Below are positions 60,649 to 64,000 of a DNA stretch of 64,000 nucleotides, piece by piece. Made by a program: the position numbers and the translations under genes. Origin of the DNA: Tetracentron sinense (taxonomy: Eukaryota > Streptophyta > Magnoliopsida > Trochodendrales > Trochodendraceae). Below the pieces are notes generated by a model. That model ran no database searches, had not been told where the DNA came from, and saw only the letters and a list, made by a program, of their open reading frames with translations. Location: contig JABCRI010001048.1 in NCBI GenBank assembly GCA_015143295.1, positions 186,001-250,000 of the forward strand. Reading direction: 5' to 3'. How positions within the stretch are numbered: position 1 is the stretch's first letter; the number at the start of each line of letters is the position of its first letter.

Positions 60649-61642
60649 TTTTTTCTTCCTTTTTTTCTCTGGTTTTAGAGAGAGATATAAAGGGGTTTCA
60701 GAATAGAGAAGCAAAATGGTTCAGACATCCATGACTGAAATGAGGAGATATAAAGGCAGATTTAATAAAAATAAAAAGATTGCATTCTCATGGTTGTCTC
60801 ATTATTCTCAAAATCTCTTATATATATATATCAATATCACTTCTGTCCCCATTCCTAATCTCTTTTCTTTCTCTTCCCTATTTTGCCCCCACTCTGCTCA
60901 GCTGTTAATACAACCATGTTTGTTAATCTTATGGTTCAAAAGTTTATCAACATCCATAATCCAAATCGATCTATAGACCGTTGGATGGGGATATCACACA
61001 ACATGGGGGTGATCAAGGTTCCACTCCCTAAGTGCGGTGGTTGAGATGACCATCGTTTGACCCAACTTCTAATATTAGGCTTCTAACTTTTACTTTTTTA
61101 ACCATTAAGCAGTTATTAACACTTTAACCATTGTTTTTTATAAATTAAAAAAAAAAAAAAAAACTTTATTTCTATATCAGGTCGCTAAAATCCTTTGATT
61201 AATTGGATCTTTGAGTAGTGCCATAGTGAATTTGGGGGGGGGGTGGATCCATGAATGGGTAAAGCAAATGTAATTAATGGATTTAGGGTACATTAAAATG
61301 GGATTTTCTTGAGTATAACACAACTTATAAAAAAAGTCAACTAAACCCCTTCTTTCATTAAAAAACCAAAGAGTATTTCCAACCACGAAGGAAGGCTCTT
61401 GCTTTAGATTATGGTATTATACATGGCATATTATGTACCAAAGATGGTTAAGCCTAGAAGGTATATATCATTTCCTTTTGGGGTCAGCAATCAGAATGGT
61501 ATAGCTTATGTTGTCCTCTTTTGTAGCTTTCATAGCAAGAAATAAAAGGAAAATGCAAGCACAATGTCTCCACAACAAGTCTCCCCGGCTCGGAAATATA
61601 TTCCTTTCAAAGGGCCTGTCCGTCATGCCAAGTGCCCAAGGT
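60649..61642 (-). promoter_or_regulatory. Upstream region of the E2 gene
   Basis: On the minus strand the leader before ATG 60648 is pyrimidine-rich, as in many plant leaders. Start and TATA box cannot be fixed. Beyond about 60850 no further feature was recognised, apart from poly-A and poly-G runs at 61147-61163 and 61235-61244. Confidence 0.35.
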
Positions 61643-61857
61643 GGCATGGGATTGTCTTGGCAAATGAGAAAAATGGTCTTTGGCTCTACTCAACATGGGA
61701 CATGCGGCGATAAAAAAGGGTGAGATATCAAGTGGGGAGAAGTCAAAAACATGGGAGAAAATGAAATGACTTCTTCCCCTTTTTATCGCCACATGTCGGA
61801 TGATGTGTGGGAAGCCAGAGACTATTTTTTAGCATCTGCTAGAGACAATCCCATGTC
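61643..61857. mobile_element. MULE-type MITE B, 9-bp target duplication
   Basis: 215 bp, ends GGCATGGGATTGTCT and AGAGACAATCCCATGTC. Flanked by the perfect repeat GCCCAAGGT at 61634-61642 and 61858-61866. The interior has GATATCAAGTGGGGAGAAGTC and TTTTATCGCCACATGTC, shared with copies A, C and D. Non-coding. Confidence 0.87.
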
Positions 61858-62001
61858 GCCCAAGGTGTGCCACATGTTAGCTTGATACACCAAGTGGCAC
61901 TCGCCTCAAATATATATATTTATTATAAATTCTTTGAATGCCATGTGTCATTTATCATGTTATTGACGTTTATTTATTTTCTGACGATATCGAAAAGATA
62001 T

Positions 62002-62218
62002 GGCTCATGATTGTCTCTGGCGATGCCAAAAAGAATTTTTCTGGCTCCACAAATCAGTGGACGTGTGGTGTTAAAAAAGGAGAGAGATATCAAGTGGGGA
62101 GAAGTTAAAACCATGGGGAGAAAATGAAATGACTTCTTCGTTTTTATCACCTCATGTCCTTTGATTTGTGGATGCTAGAAAAAATTCTTTCTGATATCCC
62201 CAGAGACAATCCTGAGCC
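62002..62218. mobile_element. MULE-type MITE C, 9-bp target duplication
   Basis: 217 bp, ends GGCTCATGATTGTCTCTGG and CCAGAGACAATCCTGAGCC (one mismatch). Flanked by the perfect repeat AAAAGATAT at 61993-62001 and 62219-62227. The interior is closest to copy B. Confidence 0.9.
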
Positions 62219-62505
62219 AAAAGATATATTTGTGTATAAATCATTTCTTATCCCATCTAAAGTCTAATCATAATTAATTATAGCGAGAAGCAGCAAAAAA
62301 TGATACTAAAAAATATTTAAGAAATGTGAAACAAAAAATAAGATATGTGCACCTCATTACCATTATATTAGTATGGGTAATTATACCTTAAACTTTTTTA
62401 AATATGTGAAAAACAATGTATATTAGAGTCCAATCCAACAATACTTGCTCAATTTTACATCCTATGTTGTAGACTGGCTTTATTTCATCTTGTCCTATAT
62501 ATATA

Positions 62506-62794
62506 GGCATAGTATTGTCTCTGGCAGAGCCAGAAAGGCCTCTCAGGGTTTCATAAATTGTGCGACAGTTGGCATATAAATGGGGAGAAGTCATTTCATT
62601 TTCTCCCATTATTTTGACTTCTCCCCATTTGATATCTCTCCCCCTTATTCTCATACACTTATCGCTACATGTCTTATTATGGGTGGAGAAGTCAAAATCA
62701 TAGGCCCATGGTTTTGACTTCTCCACCACTTGTCCTCTATTCTATGGAACTCCGAGATAAGTCCTTTCTGGTTCGCCAGAGACAATCCAAGGCC
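62506..62794. mobile_element. MULE-type MITE D
   Basis: 289 bp, ends GGCATAGTATTGTCTCTGGC and GCCAGAGACAATCCAAGGCC. The flanks ATATATATA and ATATATAAC agree at 7 of 9 positions, so the duplication is decayed. The interior is closest to copy A: GGGGAGAAGTCATTT, TTTTGACTTCTCCCC, ATCGCTACATGTC. Confidence 0.82.
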
Positions 62795-63197
62795 ATATAT
62801 AACCCTCTTTACCCATTAAATAAGGTATGATGAAAGCGATTACGAGAAAGTGAGAGTAATTTCTCACCTGTGCGTAGCTTCCTTACAACAATGGATTAGA
62901 GAGTTTGCCTTGCCACTACAAGTTAGGAAATGACAAGGTCAATGCAAGGACACAGCCTATTTGCCATAGCAAGCGCTTGTCTTGTTTAATACTTGACATA
63001 TCTTGGGTTCAAAACTCGTATGCATTCAAGTCACCTAACTTGTAAGAAAAAGGGGATAATCCGGACAATTTTTCTGGGATACCAGCCTGTTATAAAAAAA
63101 AAAGAAAAAAAAAAAAGGTTCTTTGAATCAGTGCCTTGATATGAGCAATTTGTTTAAGGAAAATAATCCCCTCCTCCCAGGTGGAGCAAAGGGAGGC
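62795..63197. other. Intergenic, nothing recognised
   Basis: No coding frame or element ends. Contains an A-rich run at 63096-63117. Confidence 0.45.
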
Positions 63198-63540
63198 AGT
63201 CTCGTCCCTCATTTTCTCGCCATGAGTCTCATTTTTACTCCCTTTATGCTCTGTTTGTTTTGATGTAAAATAGGGGAAAACAAATGAAATTCATGGAAAA
63301 CATCATTTGTCCTACAGAAAATACATGCAAGAAATGATATTTTCCGTACAATTCTTTTGTTTTCCATTGTTTTACATCAAAACAAACGGAGTATTAATTA
63401 TGTTTAAGATTTACTAATTCTTATAATTCATTTTTTTACCTTATTTAAAACAAATTACCGTTAAAATTTTTAACTACAATTAAAAGAAACTAACCACAAT
63501 TCATGAAGACACTTGGCGAGAAAATGAGGGATGAGAGGTC
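63198..63540. mobile_element. Inverted-repeat element hosting a nested MITE
   Basis: The left arm TCCCTCATTTTCTCGCCA (63205-63222) and the right arm TGGCGAGAAAATGAGGGA (63514-63531) are exact complements. An unrelated 143-bp MITE interrupts the element at 63249-63391. The flanks give no clear target duplication. Confidence 0.65.
63249..63391. mobile_element. 143-bp MITE nested in the 63198-63540 element
   Basis: Ends CTCTGTTTGTTTTGATGTAA and TTACATCAAAACAAACGGAG (one mismatch), with further pairing inward (GGAAAACAAATG with CTTTTGTTTTCC). Non-coding. The target duplication is not clear. Confidence 0.75.
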
Positions 63541-63863
63541 TATCCTCGTGTCACCCGCAAGGAGAGAGCTATTGATGTTCGTTTAATTTGTAGGGCATAA
63601 ATGTCCAAATCCAAGAGGAGTCCAACTGAATAAGCACCCTAAGAGATCATATGTTGACCATTTTTACAAAATAGGTAGAGTCCATTAAAGACATCAAAAT
63701 CTTAGGTTCAATGTATTATTCCTTCTTTCAAAATTAAATTATAAATTTTTCGTCAGCAGATGTCTATCAGTCTATTGGTATACAAATCTATTGGCGTGCA
63801 AGGATTTAGTCTATATCCTATGCAACCAAGAGATCCGATCACAGCCGATCACGATTGTACTCG

Positions 63864-64000
63864 GGAAGAGTTCAATCGCACCAACAGGCCAACACGTGTC
63901 CCTTTTAGCCCCTATCAAGCATGGTTACGACTAACCCTTAGGGTTTAACAATCTAAACTGAGTTTTGAAAAGAAAATTATTTTTTTAAAAAAAATCTAAA
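63864..64000. mobile_element. Left arm of a GTTCAATCGCACC-family MITE, cut by the window end
   Basis: Reads ACTCGGGAAGAGTTCAATCG, then ACACGTGTCCC, then CTAACCCTTAGGGTTTAACAATCTAA, in the same order as the left arm of the 8093-8416 element. The right arm would lie beyond the window. Confidence 0.6.

Overview
The window is nuclear DNA of an angiosperm. It is AT-rich, has GT-AG introns and is dense in plant-type transposons. BRM introns of up to about 21 kb suggest a medium or large genome. Nothing seen fixes the species; it does not look like a compact genome such as Arabidopsis.

Three host genes are supported. (1) A complete BRAHMA (BRM) SWI/SNF chromatin-remodelling ATPase lies on the + strand, coding 11529-46858. 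It has 14 coding exons and about 2296 residues, with QLQ, HSA, SNF2 ATPase/helicase, SnAC and bromodomain regions in order. One intron is GC-AG, intron 9 is 20.9 kb and intron 12 is 4.6 kb. (2) An intronless + strand ORF at 51288-54293 (1001 aa) is a TIR / NB-ARC-like / TPR-like protein of the conserved plant XTNX (TNP) group, not a classical variable TNL. (3) A six-exon UBC4/5/6-type ubiquitin-conjugating enzyme (UBE2H family, 183 aa) lies on the - strand at 55402-60648, convergent with gene 2.

The rest is mostly repeats. Positions 1-11000 are intergenic, with two minisatellites, long-inverted-repeat MITEs and a row of three Helitron-like repeats, the last interrupted by a MITE with a 9-bp target duplication. 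BRM intron 9 is a transposon nest. Three LINE remnants and the remains of a Ty1/copia element lie antisense to BRM. The copia remnant was hit by three later elements: a 725-bp hAT/MULE-like element, a 997-bp MULE-like element with a 9-bp target duplication, and a 7.18-kb gag-only LTR retrotransposon. That last element has 2.8-kb LTRs, a 5-bp target duplication, an intact gag ORF, a primer binding site and a polypurine tract, but no pol. Its LTRs are nearly identical, so it is very young. The right end (61640-62800) holds three more copies of the MITE family seen upstream of BRM, then a MITE nested in another inverted-repeat element.

The three genes have no obvious shared pathway (chromatin remodelling, TIR/NB-ARC signalling, ubiquitin transfer). 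No bacterial-type operon, CRISPR array, rRNA or tRNA gene was recognised. The most interesting material is the datable nest of non-autonomous elements inside a conserved single gene.
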